Position numbers and translations under genes: made by a program | Shown here: in pieces, positions 9,345-17,552 of the stretch | Position numbering within the stretch: the first letter of the stretch is position 1 | How the letters are laid out: each line of letters starts with the position of its first letter | Assembly (NCBI RefSeq): GCF_002021565.1 | Contig: NZ_MSZX01000026.1 | Coordinates: 27-36,402, forward strand | Reading direction: 5' to 3' | DNA: 36,376 bases | Source of the DNA: Paenibacillus selenitireducens | Lineage (GTDB): Bacteria; Bacillota; Bacilli; Paenibacillales; Paenibacillaceae | Notes under the pieces: generated by a model | Databases searched by the model: none | Told to the model about the DNA's origin: nothing | The model's input: only the letters and a program-made list of their open reading frames with translations

Positions 9345-10469
9345 ATGAATAAGCTTGCGACTGGAAGTGATCCCAAACTCGAAGGATGGTGGAGGGAGGC
9401 TCAGCAAAAAGTGGACCGGTTAATGGCCAAAGGACCAGAGCTGGCTCCGCATGCCGCGAAGGGCGGGGAATATGATGGATTGGCGCTGGACAATTGGATA
9501 TCAGGTTTTTGGCCAGGGATGCTATGGATCTACTATGACATAACGGGGGATGAGAAGTACCGGAACGCCGCATGGGAATGGGATATCCACATAGAGCGGC
9601 TGATGCTCGAAGAGAACCGTTTTCATCATGACGTCGGTTTTCAATTTCTGCCGACCTCAGTTCTGAAATATAAGCTAACCGGCGATCCAGACAGCAGACG
9701 GAGAGGATTAGCAGCCGCCAACTTCCTGGCCGGACGCTTTAACCTAGCTGGACAATATCTACGGGCATGGAACAAGGATTTGCCGGGCTGGGCAATCATT
9801 GACTGCCTCATGAATTTGTCTATTCTATTCTGGGCCGCAGAGGAAAGCGGTGATCCGCGTTTCACCCATATTGCCAAAGCACATGCTGACATGGCTTTAA
9901 AGCATATGATCCGGCCCGACGGATCCACCTGCCACGTAGCGGTGTTTGATCCGGCAAACGGCGAGCTGCTGGAATATAAAGGCGGGCAGGGTTACGCGCC
10001 GGATTCCTGCTGGTCAAGAGGGAATGCTTGGGCGTTGTACGGTATGGCGAACACGTACCGGTTTACCGGAGATATCAGGTACCTTCATGCATCCCAGCGG
10101 GTAGCCCATCACTTTATTGCCTCTTTACCGGAGGATCATGTTCCGCCTTGGGACTTCCGTGTGCCGAACCAGGTAGCGGAGCCGCGAGATACTTCCGCTG
10201 CGGCAATAGCCGCTTCTGGTTTGCTCGAGCTTGCTACCTTAACCGCTCCGGAAGTAGGGGCCGTATACCATCAAGCCGCTGAACGCATACTTGCTTCTTT
10301 ATCTGAGGAATATTCAGCATTCCGTGATACTGGCCATGAAGGCATTCTGTACGGCGCGACAGGTCATAAGCCCGAGGGTGTTAATGTCAATGTGTCTTTG
10401 ATTTACGGGGATTATTATTATGTGGAGACGCTGGCCAAACTTCGCGGCTGGTCCCACCGTACATTTTAG
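9345..10469 (+). CDS. GH88 unsaturated glucuronyl hydrolase
   Basis: A 374-aa cytoplasmic enzyme of family GH88, which hydrates the double bond of an unsaturated uronic acid at the non-reducing end of a lyase product and so releases it. The two aspartates known to be essential in the Bacillus sp. GL1 enzyme (D88 and D149) have clear counterparts: D96 in FHHDVGFQFLPTS and D153 in GWAIIDCLMNLSILFW. Other family motifs are CWSRGNAWALYGMANTY, PPWDFRVP and RDTSAAAIAASGLLEL. There is no signal peptide. GGGAGGTACGTT precedes the ATG. It sits between the permeases and the lyase, matching a role on imported unsaturated oligosaccharides. GH105 is related in fold, but these motifs fit GH88 better. Confidence 0.9.
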   Translation: MNKLATGSDPKLEGWWREAQQKVDRLMAKGPELAPHAAKGGEYDGLALDNWISGFWPGMLWIYYDITGDEKYRNAAWEWDIHIERLMLEENRFHHDVGFQFLPTSVLKYKLTGDPDSRRRGLAAANFLAGRFNLAGQYLRAWNKDLPGWAIIDCLMNLSILFWAAEESGDPRFTHIAKAHADMALKHMIRPDGSTCHVAVFDPANGELLEYKGGQGYAPDSCWSRGNAWALYGMANTYRFTGDIRYLHASQRVAHHFIASLPEDHVPPWDFRVPNQVAEPRDTSAAAIAASGLLELATLTAPEVGAVYHQAAERILASLSEEYSAFRDTGHEGILYGATGHKPEGVNVNVSLIYGDYYYVETLAKLRGWSHRTF

Positions 10470-10503
10470 CATTTTAGTTGGTTAAGAGAAGAGGTGGAGT
10501 GTA

Positions 10504-12885
10504 TTGGATACGTTATTGACAAAAATGTGGAAATGTCGAAATTTCGCTGGAATCTGCCAGATATTGGCTTTTCTGCTGATCCTGGGATCACTAACACTAC
10601 AACCATCACATGTTATGGGAGCCGCAAGCGAGACGGGAGGAGACGAAATGAAACTAGAGAAACTGATGGTAAGTGGTATCACGGCCAGCTCATCCCAGCC
10701 GAATACCAATTTCGTACCTGCCAATGTATTGGACGGGATCTGGGGAGAGGATGAGGTCAGCCAGCAAAGCCGATGGTCGGCATCCGGACAGGGAGAATGG
10801 CTTCAATTCGATCTAGGGAAGGCGCAGAAGGTCACCTATGTGAAAGTTGCTTTTTTGAATGCAAGGGAACGACTTTCGAGCTTTGATATTACAGCATCTG
10901 ATTCACCCGATTTCAGTTCCGGAACGACCGTATTCCAAAAGCAGTTCAGCCGTCAACTTCAGGCCGAGGACAGCATTCTGCAGACCTACATGCTTGACCA
11001 TCCGGTGAAGGCCAGATATTTGCGTCTTACCGGTTATGGAAACAATGCGAGCGGAAGCTCGGGAAATTGGAACAGCATCATGGAAGTGGAATTATATACG
11101 GGAACCCCGCCGGAGACGGGAGAGCCGAATTTGCCTCCTGCGGATGCGGGAAATGTCAATGAAGACGATGTAGAACCTCCAGTACTCAAGCATATTAAAG
11201 TCCAGTCAGCGAAGGAGCTGCAGCAGGCACTGGACCAGGCGACCAACGGCACATGGATCGAACTTCAGAATGGGAGCTATGAACAAAACGGTCCATTTGT
11301 GATTCAGAAGAAGCATGGCAGTGCAGCTTATCCGATCCGCATTACGGCAGCAAAAGCCGGCAAAGCGGTAATCACAGGCAACAGCTACATGCATATCGAA
11401 GATTCAAGCTACGTCGAGGTGAGCGGACTGAAGTTCCAGAACGGAATCGGGGATGAAGCGGGAAACCAAACTCTGATTGAGCGAGGTCTTGCCAGCCGTA
11501 CGCTGACCGGTGTCCACCCAGGTGTGCAGCTGCAGAGTGCCAGCCACATTTCTATTCTCGGCAATACGTTTACTCTGGATGAGACCAACCAGCCGTATAG
11601 GTTCAAGGTGGATAATCGTTCCGTATGGTGCCTAGTTAATGTCGAAGGAAGCTGTCGGTACGGCGAGAGCAGCTATGATCCGAGCGGAGAAGCGTACAAC
11701 GGGCCCACGCCATATGAAGACAATAAGCTGCTGACGGATAACGGGACTAACCGGCATTATATTCGTGTAGAAGGGAAGGGCAGCCATAACCGCATCGCCT
11801 ATAACGACATTGGTCCAAAAAAGGGCTTTGGCGCAGTAGTGATTTATGACGGAGAGGGGCACAGCGGGCAAAGCATTTCGCAATACGATGTCATCGAATA
11901 CAATCATTTTCATGATATCGGTCCGCGGGTCAGTAATGGTCTGGAGGCGATCCGACTTGGGCTATCTAGTCTATCCCTGTATTCTGGCCATGTGACCATT
12001 CAGCATAATTTATTTGACGGTTTAAACGGGGAAGACGAGATTATTTCGGTGAAAAGCAGCGATAACATTGTCCGTTATAATACGATACGCAACTCCTATG
12101 GTGGCATTGTATCACGGCACGGCAACCGCAACAGCTTCTACGGCAATTTTATTCTCGGAGACGGCAAAACACCTGGTCTCAGCGGTTTCCGCATCTATGG
12201 CAACGATCATAAAATCTTCAATAATTATATGGAGGGGCTAACCGACAAGGTCATTCGTCTTGACGGCGGTACGCATGACGGGGGGTCTGAAGGTGGAACG
12301 AATCCAACCGTACGATGGGGAGGAGATAAGGAGCAAACCGCTGAGCTGAACAGTCTTCCGGAAGAGGAAAGAACAGAGCTTCTGCGCGGGCATTGGAGAC
12401 AGTACAACGTCCAGATTTTTCACAATACGATTGTCAATGTAGGCGACAGCACCCCTGCGATCACTCTTGGCGGAAGAACCTATCAACCCGTAGGAACGAA
12501 AATATACAACAATCTAATCTTCAGCAATGCAGGCACGATCTTTAATGAAACCAGTGCAATGATGAAAGCTCCGGCAGCTGAACGACCTGAATATAAAGGC
12601 AATATGGTTGAAGGAATTGCGTTAGCTTCGAACAATCCCGTTGTTGGCGGAACGGTCAAAAAAGTAGATCTGCGGTTGGTCCGCGGTATAGACGGATTAA
12701 TCCGCTTATCCGTTTACAGTCCTGCCATTGATGCAGCCGTCAGCCCCTTGTTCACTCTTGATGACATGGATGGGCAGATGCGGTATGCGCCGGATGTGGG
12801 TGCCGATGAATTCAATGCTGGCGGACCTAAGAAGAACCGCCCGCTTACGACTGCAGACGTGGGTCCCGGGGCTTTATGGAAGTGA
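10504..12885 (+). CDS. secreted PL6-family polysaccharide lyase with N-terminal discoidin domain
   Basis: A 793-aa secreted lyase. Residues 1-40 form a signal peptide, with likely cleavage at VMGA/AS. Residues about 50-200 are an F5/8 type C (discoidin/CBM32) domain including QSRWSASGQGEWLQFDLG. From about 230 onward lies a right-handed beta-helix of polysaccharide lyase family 6. The active site is intact and spaced exactly as I recall it for chondroitinase B: E510, E512 (calcium), K517 (base) and R538 (acid) reproduce the intervals of E243, E245, K250 and R271; N478 is the probable third calcium ligand. PL6 members cleave alginate or dermatan sulfate. The start is TTG at 10504, supported by GAGGTGGA at 10491-10498. 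It is the last gene of the operon, before the terminator at 12938. Confidence 0.88.
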   Translation: MDTLLTKMWKCRNFAGICQILAFLLILGSLTLQPSHVMGAASETGGDEMKLEKLMVSGITASSSQPNTNFVPANVLDGIWGEDEVSQQSRWSASGQGEWLQFDLGKAQKVTYVKVAFLNARERLSSFDITASDSPDFSSGTTVFQKQFSRQLQAEDSILQTYMLDHPVKARYLRLTGYGNNASGSSGNWNSIMEVELYTGTPPETGEPNLPPADAGNVNEDDVEPPVLKHIKVQSAKELQQALDQATNGTWIELQNGSYEQNGPFVIQKKHGSAAYPIRITAAKAGKAVITGNSYMHIEDSSYVEVSGLKFQNGIGDEAGNQTLIERGLASRTLTGVHPGVQLQSASHISILGNTFTLDETNQPYRFKVDNRSVWCLVNVEGSCRYGESSYDPSGEAYNGPTPYEDNKLLTDNGTNRHYIRVEGKGSHNRIAYNDIGPKKGFGAVVIYDGEGHSGQSISQYDVIEYNHFHDIGPRVSNGLEAIRLGLSSLSLYSGHVTIQHNLFDGLNGEDEIISVKSSDNIVRYNTIRNSYGGIVSRHGNRNSFYGNFILGDGKTPGLSGFRIYGNDHKIFNNYMEGLTDKVIRLDGGTHDGGSEGGTNPTVRWGGDKEQTAELNSLPEEERTELLRGHWRQYNVQIFHNTIVNVGDSTPAITLGGRTYQPVGTKIYNNLIFSNAGTIFNETSAMMKAPAAERPEYKGNMVEGIALASNNPVVGGTVKKVDLRLVRGIDGLIRLSVYSPAIDAAVSPLFTLDDMDGQMRYAPDVGADEFNAGGPKKNRPLTTADVGPGALWK

Positions 12886-12937
12886 GATTGTTACGAATAG
12901 GATTGTCAACGTTTCCGAATTGACATTTGCCTACATC

Positions 12938-12974
12938 AAAACAGCCCGATCATTTGGTGACCGGGCTGTTTAAA
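12938..12974 (+). terminator. terminator of polysaccharide operon 1
   Basis: AAACAGCCCG and CGGGCTGTTT form a 10-bp stem around a loop of about 13 nt, ending at 12971, about 50 bp after the lyase stop codon. It closes the transporter-GH88-PL6 transcript. Confidence 0.85.
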
Positions 12975-13369
12975 CTCGAGAATCTTATAAGCAAAAGGAA
13001 TCAACGGGATAAAGTATGTAAAAACAGGCTGCCGGCTGCATGAATCGGCAGCCGTTTCACGTAAAAATTGGTCATAATAAAATCAATAATAGTCAGTGGA
13101 GGATTGTGTCGGTTAGACTTATAATCGGTTTAATAAAGCAGTTTACGGGATTCTGTGGGTTGCTTTATTACAGGAAGATAGGATTGTCAAGACAAAGTGT
13201 TTGATGGGCATGAGAAATTAACATACAAGGAAGGAGGGATAAAGTTTTTTTAAAAAGTTAACATGATTTCATGCTGATTAAAGATCATACCGCTTAAAGG
13301 CACAGTCATCTAGAATCTTATATTTTATCTATCAAATCTTAATAATAGATTTAGGAGGATCGATCTTTC
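12975..13369. other. intergenic region upstream of the BSP peptidase gene
   Basis: No open reading frame of note. The first half holds repeat copy 1 (13003-13170). The second half, 13171-13369, is A+T-rich, with an AGGAGG ribosome site at 13352-13357 serving the peptidase gene. I could not pick a convincing promoter among the many A/T hexamers. Confidence 0.6.
13003..13170 (+). repeat. imperfect direct repeat, copy 1 (non-coding, two stem-loops)
   Basis: About 167 bp that recurs at 14119-14285, on the other side of the peptidase gene. Shared landmarks in order: AACGGGATAAAG, AAAAACAGGCTGCCGGCTG, AAATTGGTCATAA, ATAGTCAGTGG, GGTTAGACTTATAAT, and a final hairpin. It contains two stem-loops. One is GGCTGCCG (13027-13034) with CGGCAGCC (13046-13053). 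The other is AATAAAGCA (13132-13140) with TGCTTTATT (13161-13169). The two copies differ by scattered substitutions and 1-4 nt indels, so the duplication is not recent. Confidence 0.85.
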
Positions 13370-14119
13370 ATGAAAAAGCTGTTAAGTAGTGTAGTCTGTG
13401 CAGTTATACTTTTAAGTACTTTAAGTACCCATCATGTTTTGGCGAATGATAGCGCTATTAAATCTCATGTTGTTGAATCTGGTGGACAATATGAAAAACG
13501 TGGATATATCTTAAAAGTGATTAATGAGGTGGATAATCCCGCAATCAATCCTATTATTAGTGATTTTGTTGAACTATATTTTGATGTCTATCCAAAATTA
13601 TTAACAAAGTATGCTGCTGATCCAAAAACTGCAACCAAAAAAGTGATTTTAAAATTCGATCCTACATACGATGGAGTAGCATATGCAGATGATGGGATGA
13701 TTGTTGTAAGCTCTAAATGGATCCTTAATCATCCATGGGATTTAGGGCTACTTACACATGAGTTAACTCACATTGTACAATCGTATCCAAGGTATGACGA
13801 TGAGACATGGTGGATTACAGAAGGTATAGCAGATTATGTTAGATATGTATACGGACCTCACCAAGAAGATTGGAAATTTACCGAACCCAAAAAAACTGAT
13901 AATTATAATGGTGGTTATGGAGTGACTGCACGCTTTTTATTATGGATCGAACAAAACAAGAATAATAAAGTAGTAGATATTTTAAACAAACAAATGCAAC
14001 AAAATACTTTCAATATTAATGATTTTAAAGACATAACAGGGCAATCAGTTGAAGATTTGTGGGCGGAATATATGAACAATCCTTATGTGAAAATCAAATA
14101 TAAAATTAAACCAGAGTAA
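13370..14119 (+). CDS. secreted BSP-family zinc metallopeptidase (PF04450-like)
   Basis: A 249-aa secreted protein of the basic secretory protein family, found in plants and bacteria and thought to be a zinc peptidase. Residues 1-25 are a signal peptide, with cleavage likely after HHVLA. The zinc motif HELTH is at 130-134 (LLTHELTHIVQSYP), followed by WWITEGIADYVRYVYG (147-162) and GGYGVTARFLLWIE (181-194), a very characteristic set for this family. The ATG is preceded by AGGAGG about 11 nt upstream. Base use is clearly more A+T-rich than in the lyase locus to the left, and the gene lies between the two copies of a direct repeat, both consistent with separate acquisition. It has no co-directional partner and is probably transcribed alone. 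The substrate is unknown. Confidence 0.88.
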   Translation: MKKLLSSVVCAVILLSTLSTHHVLANDSAIKSHVVESGGQYEKRGYILKVINEVDNPAINPIISDFVELYFDVYPKLLTKYAADPKTATKKVILKFDPTYDGVAYADDGMIVVSSKWILNHPWDLGLLTHELTHIVQSYPRYDDETWWITEGIADYVRYVYGPHQEDWKFTEPKKTDNYNGGYGVTARFLLWIEQNKNNKVVDILNKQMQQNTFNINDFKDITGQSVEDLWAEYMNNPYVKIKYKIKPE

Positions 14120-14285
14120 ACGGGATAAAGGATTATAAAAACAGGCTGCCGGCTGAATCGGCAGTCTGTTCACATTAAAATTGGTCATAACAATTCAAAA
14201 ATAGTCAGTGGTGGAGGATTATGCCGGTTAGACTTATAATGGGTTAATAAAGCAGCTTACGGGATTTCGTCGGTTGCTTTATTTA
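14119..14285 (+). repeat. imperfect direct repeat, copy 2 (starts at the peptidase stop codon)
   Basis: Matches copy 1 at 13003-13170 in order and orientation. It begins at the last base of the peptidase stop codon, so here it serves as the gene's 3' untranslated region. Stem-loops: GGCTGCCG (14144-14151) with CGGCAGTC, one mismatch, followed by TGTT, and AATAAAGCA (14246-14254) with TGCTTTATT (14275-14283). Either could act as a terminator for the peptidase transcript. From 14286 to 14402 nothing was recognised. Confidence 0.85.
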
Positions 14286-14402
14286 TATCATGGGATATTA
14301 GAAGGTAGGGAAACAAGTGCGTCTGCGGCAAGCGTCCGTCAGGAAATTACGAATTCGATGCAATCCCGGGTTCATTTCTAGTCATGATTAAGCTATCGGA
14401 TA

Positions 14403-15143
14403 CTATAGTTTTCTTGCTTTGACTACAAAAGTTACAGGAAGCATCTTTGCTTTTTTTGCAAAATCGCTGTTATCGTCCCGCGATTGCATAATTTCATCAT
14501 CAGATTGCTCAATCATTTGCTCAATTACAAATCCCGCTTTTGCCAACGCATTCACATAGGTTGATAGTTTACGGTCCGATAATGTTAGCGCATCTTCATC
14601 AAGAGATACCGAATACCAAGATTCATCAAAATAACATTTTTTAAAAGCAAGCATATTATTTTCTGCAACAACACACTTATGTATAGGATGAGACCAACTG
14701 AAAATAAATACACCGTCTTTTTTAAGATAAGAAGCGATCCGGGAAAAAGTACCCTCAAGGTCGGTGGTCCAGCCTATGGCATAAATCGAATAAACAAAGT
14801 CAAAATAATCCAATGGTATGCCACATTCTTCTTCCATGGGAGAACAGATCAATTTTGCTGAAAGACCGCATGTCTTCAAATGTTGCGCTGCCTTTTCGAT
14901 TTGTTTTTCTGATATATCCACAGCCCATAGTTCAGATGCTTTACGTTCCCCCTGATATTGCAAGGATTGACCGTTTCCACAGCCTATCTCCAGCATCTTT
15001 TTCCCTGAGACATCGCCAAAAAGCTGGCATTTTTCTTCTGAGACAAATGCTCCATAAAAAGGAAGCACGATTGCTCCTAAGAAGTCATTTCCTTTTGTAT
15101 CCCAATAGAAACTGTTTGTTTTATAAACAGAATTCTTGTCCAT
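14403..15143 (-). CDS. class I SAM-dependent methyltransferase
   Basis: A 246-aa soluble methyltransferase with a Rossmann-type SAM-binding core. Motif I is MLEIGCGNGQS (residues 50-60), the acidic end of strand beta-2 is D76 in LWAVDISEKQ, and FDFVYSIYAIGW is the motif II/post-II region. The family resembles Methyltransf_11/25 proteins of unknown substrate. GGGGAGGG on the minus strand precedes the ATG at 15143 with good spacing. It is transcribed alone, away from the broken GNAT gene. Nothing in the sequence points to a particular substrate. Confidence 0.85.
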   Translation of the reverse strand: MDKNSVYKTNSFYWDTKGNDFLGAIVLPFYGAFVSEEKCQLFGDVSGKKMLEIGCGNGQSLQYQGERKASELWAVDISEKQIEKAAQHLKTCGLSAKLICSPMEEECGIPLDYFDFVYSIYAIGWTTDLEGTFSRIASYLKKDGVFIFSWSHPIHKCVVAENNMLAFKKCYFDESWYSVSLDEDALTLSDRKLSTYVNALAKAGFVIEQMIEQSDDEIMQSRDDNSDFAKKAKMLPVTFVVKARKL

Positions 15144-15303
15144 GCCGACGCCCTCCCCAAATATAAATTATATGAGCCTAAACGTATATCCCGACTTGCG
15201 CGTTATCCCAATAACACATATCGAACACGAACACTCTGCGCTATTGATCCCCCAAAAATGTACCATTTTTCTATGAACAAATCCACCTAGAATCTCCCAT
15301 CCT

Positions 15304-15636
15304 GTGGCAATAATTCAGAAGAGTGGGTTATACAAGACCAGCATGGAACGGCAGGGTAAGAATAGGGAAGGCGGATTATTTTGTGAAACCTGGTCTTACG
15401 GTTTGTATATTGATGTATTCTGGATTGCTGATGAATATAGGAATAAAGGATATGGAAAAGTCATGATAACCGAAGCTGAACGACTAGGGAAAGAAATTGG
15501 CTGTATTTTTGCTCATACTTGCACATTCTCCTATCAATCGCCGGAATTCTATAAGCGGATGGGCTATGAGGTTTTCGCCGTTAATGATGAATACCCAGAA
15601 GATATAAAACAGTTTTTCTTAAAGAAGAAATTGTAA
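15304..15636 (+). pseudogene. GNAT acetyltransferase, N-terminally truncated
   Basis: The C-terminal two thirds of a GNAT-fold acetyltransferase. YGLYIDVFWIADEYRNKGYG contains the acetyl-CoA loop motif (R-N-K-G-Y-G), and FSYQSPEFYKRMGYEVF is the usual beta-5/alpha-4 region, ending in QFFLKKKL like full-length relatives. Relatives of this type are about 135-145 aa with a further helix-strand region at the front. Here the frame is 110 aa from a GTG at 15304 that has no ribosome site, and the upstream frame is closed by a TGA at 15274 without any GNAT-like sequence. The first 30-50 residues are therefore missing. It is probably not expressed as a working enzyme. Confidence 0.65.
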
Positions 15637-15692
15637 GATATCTATCAACCAAATAACTATAGAATTATATTCAAACAAAGGAGATGCATATT

Positions 15693-16216
15693 TTGAGCAA
15701 AAAGGTAGATTATAAAAAAGATTATAAGCAATTCTATATGCCAAAAACGGTGCCGGAAATTGTGGTGGTACCGACGATGCCATTTTTTATGGTCAGTGGA
15801 ACTGGGAATCCGAATGGTGAGGAATTCGCCAAGGCAACAGAAGCTTTGTACAGCATGAGCTATACTGTGCGTATGTCCTACAAAAGTGAAGATGTACCCA
15901 CTGGATACGCCAACCCGATTTTTTGACTGAAGAAATGTTCGAGCGATTTTTGGAACAGACGATAAGGAAAAAGCAAAATCCGTTCCTGGAGAAAGTTCGG
16001 TTCGAGCATGTGGAAGAGGGATTGAGTTGTCAAATGATGCATATGGGAAGCTTTGACGATGAGCCGGAAAGTTTTTTGCGAATGGAAGCATTTTGCACTG
16101 AACATCGATATATCCGTTCAAGCAAAATTCATCGGGAAATTTATTTGTCGGATCCCCGTAAGACTGAACCGTCAAAGATGAAAACCGTATTAAGATTCCC
16201 AGTAAACAAACCCTGA
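15693..16216 (+). pseudogene. GyrI-like small-molecule-binding protein, broken by an internal deletion
   Basis: Two fragments of one GyrI-like (SOUL/BacM-type ligand-binding) protein lie in different frames. The first, from a TTG at 15693 behind AAAGGAG, reads KKVDYKKDYKQFYMPKTVPE and continues through MSYKSEDVPTGY. The second, in the +1 frame, reads RQPDFLTEEMFERFLEQ and continues to YLSDPRKTEPSKMKTVLRFP. Relatives of about 210 aa have some 45-50 residues between these blocks, including the ligand-pocket PLEGLW segment. Here the blocks meet directly at about 15906, giving a frameshift and a stop at 15923-15925. Both halves are otherwise well preserved, so the loss looks recent. Confidence 0.82.
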
Positions 16217-16260
16217 TATTCGGAATATTGAATTCGACTGGCATACAGTTTCGTGAAAAC

Positions 16261-16296
16261 AAAAATGGATTGAGGAATTTCCTCAATCCATTTTTT
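16261..16296. terminator. bidirectional terminator between convergent genes
   Basis: AAAAATGGATTGAGGAA and TTCCTCAATCCATTTTT form a nearly perfect hairpin with A-runs on one side and T-runs on the other. It lies between the broken GyrI-like gene (+) and the dehydrogenase gene (-) and can serve both. Confidence 0.88.
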
Positions 16297-16307
16297 ATAA
16301 GCGAATC

Positions 16308-17102
16308 TTAAAACACACTGCGTACTAGTCCTCCGTCAATCCGGTAAGCGGAACCGTTAATGGCCGAGGAAAGAGGGCTGCTTAAGAAGGTAACAAGGTT
16401 GGCTATTTCTTCTGGCCGAATAAGCCTTTGAATGATGGATGTTGGCCGATTCTCTCTCATAAATCGTTTCTCAGCTTCTTCTACTGTCATTTTTTCATTA
16501 GGATAGAGAGTATTTAACCAAGCCTCTACGCCTTCAGTTAAAGTGGAACCAGGCATAACGGTATTAACCGTTACATTCGTTCCTTTGGCCAGCTCGGCTA
16601 AGCTCCTGGAAATCGAGAGCTGCATCGTCTTGGTTGCGCTATAATGAGCCATTTCTTGCGAAGGCATGATGGCCGCCTCGCTGGCAATAAAGATGACTCG
16701 ACCTTCATTATTCTGAATCATTCGGCTTAGATAGTGACGGGAGAGCCTGACACCACTCATAATGTTGACCTCGAAGAATCTAAACCAATCTTCATCCGGA
16801 ATATCGAAATATTCGGCAGCCTCGAATATGCCGAGGTTGTTAATCAAAATGTCAACGTCAGCATATTTCTCAATCACCTGTTGACATCCTTGCTCAGTCC
16901 CTAGATCCGCGACTACGGATTCGAGTTTAGCGCCGGCATGCCGGTCTTGAATTTCCTGGATCGTGTTAATCACTTTTTCTTCACTACGCCCATTAATAAG
17001 TACCTTGGCGCCTTCAGCTGCTAATGATGCGGCGATCGCTTTTCCGATTCCTGCCGTAGACCCCGTAACAAGTGCTGTTTTTCCTTGTAAATGAAGTTGC
17101 AC
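16308..17102 (-). CDS. short-chain dehydrogenase/reductase (SDR)
   Basis: A 264-aa classical SDR, an NAD(P)H-dependent oxidoreductase. The cofactor motif TGSTAGIG is at residues 13-20 and NNLG at 88-91. The catalytic residues are S141, Y154 and K158 (HYSATK). The C-terminus AINGSAYRIDGGLVRSVF is a standard SDR ending. The start is GTG at 17102 preceded by GGAGG on the minus strand. It follows the broken UPF0303 gene and probably shared its promoter near 17500. R38-N-G-R39-type basic residues after beta-2 (LINGRSEEK) suggest NADP preference, which is an inference. The substrate is unknown. Confidence 0.92.
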   Translation of the reverse strand: MQLHLQGKTALVTGSTAGIGKAIAASLAAEGAKVLINGRSEEKVINTIQEIQDRHAGAKLESVVADLGTEQGCQQVIEKYADVDILINNLGIFEAAEYFDIPDEDWFRFFEVNIMSGVRLSRHYLSRMIQNNEGRVIFIASEAAIMPSQEMAHYSATKTMQLSISRSLAELAKGTNVTVNTVMPGSTLTEGVEAWLNTLYPNEKMTVEEAEKRFMRENRPTSIIQRLIRPEEIANLVTFLSSPLSSAINGSAYRIDGGLVRSVF

Positions 17103-17152
17103 GCGTATTCCTCCAACAATTTTAATATGGATATTAACCGTAATGTTATTAA

Positions 17153-17444
17153 TAGGCCGTAAATCGAGGCATCCAAAAGATTTCTATCATTGTAAGTGAT
17201 GCCGGTTTTTGCCCCTTCGATTTCAAGATAATAGGACCTATGATTACTTAGCGAAACGACCCGACGTTTGCGTTCAATCCATTCGTTATTAACCTGAGTT
17301 GTTCCTGTCATCATAAAGTGGAATATTTGTACACCATGATTCGTGATATCTACAGCAATCGATTGTCCTGCTTCCTTCGCCAAATCGATTATTTTAAATT
17401 ACTATTTCCAATTTTTGTTCAAAAGATTCGATACTCATATCCAT
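17153..17444 (-). pseudogene. UPF0303 / heme-degrading-domain family gene, internally deleted
   Basis: Remnants of a UPF0303-type protein (normally about 160 aa). The minus-strand start region is intact: GAGGTGAT, then an ATG at 17438 or 17444 giving MSIESFEQKLEIVI, then an in-frame stop. Family sequence resumes in another frame as FKIIDLAKEAGQSIAVDIT and continues through FHFMMTGTT, NNEWIERKRRVVSL and GITYNDRNLLDASIYGL. About 20-25 residues are missing at the junction near 17395. The expected glycine-rich C-terminal block (HGGSFPI...GTITVSGL in relatives) is absent after about 17153, where the frame runs on into the SDR gene. It is not functional as it stands. Confidence 0.7.
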
Positions 17445-17519
17445 CACCTCATTGGTTCTATAAGTACCTTCTGGCTGATGAATGTTATTATGATATATAA
17501 CAAATCATATGAAAAGTAC

Positions 17520-17552
17520 GCACTTTTTTGTGATATAGGTACTAAAAAGTGC
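17520..17552. promoter_or_regulatory. 9-bp inverted repeat, HxlR-type candidate operator
   Basis: GCACTTTTT (17520-17528) and AAAAAGTGC (17544-17552) are perfect complements 15 bp apart, and GTAC occurs both beside and within the element. This resembles operators of HxlR/YodB-type regulators, which often control SDR and quinone-related genes from a divergent promoter. It lies about 75 bp upstream of the UPF0303 remnant and its SDR neighbour. No HxlR-type gene is present on the other side. Confidence 0.5.

Noticed and set aside
13027-13053. The GGCTGCCG hairpin of repeat copy 1 as a second terminator for the lyase operon.
   Set aside because: A stronger terminator already lies at 12938-12974; this hairpin is better explained as part of the repeat shared with 14119-14285.
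15657-16286. 209-aa minus-strand frame across the broken GyrI-like gene.
   Set aside because: The plus strand carries recognisable GyrI-like motifs in two frames; the minus frame shows none and has a shadow-like composition.
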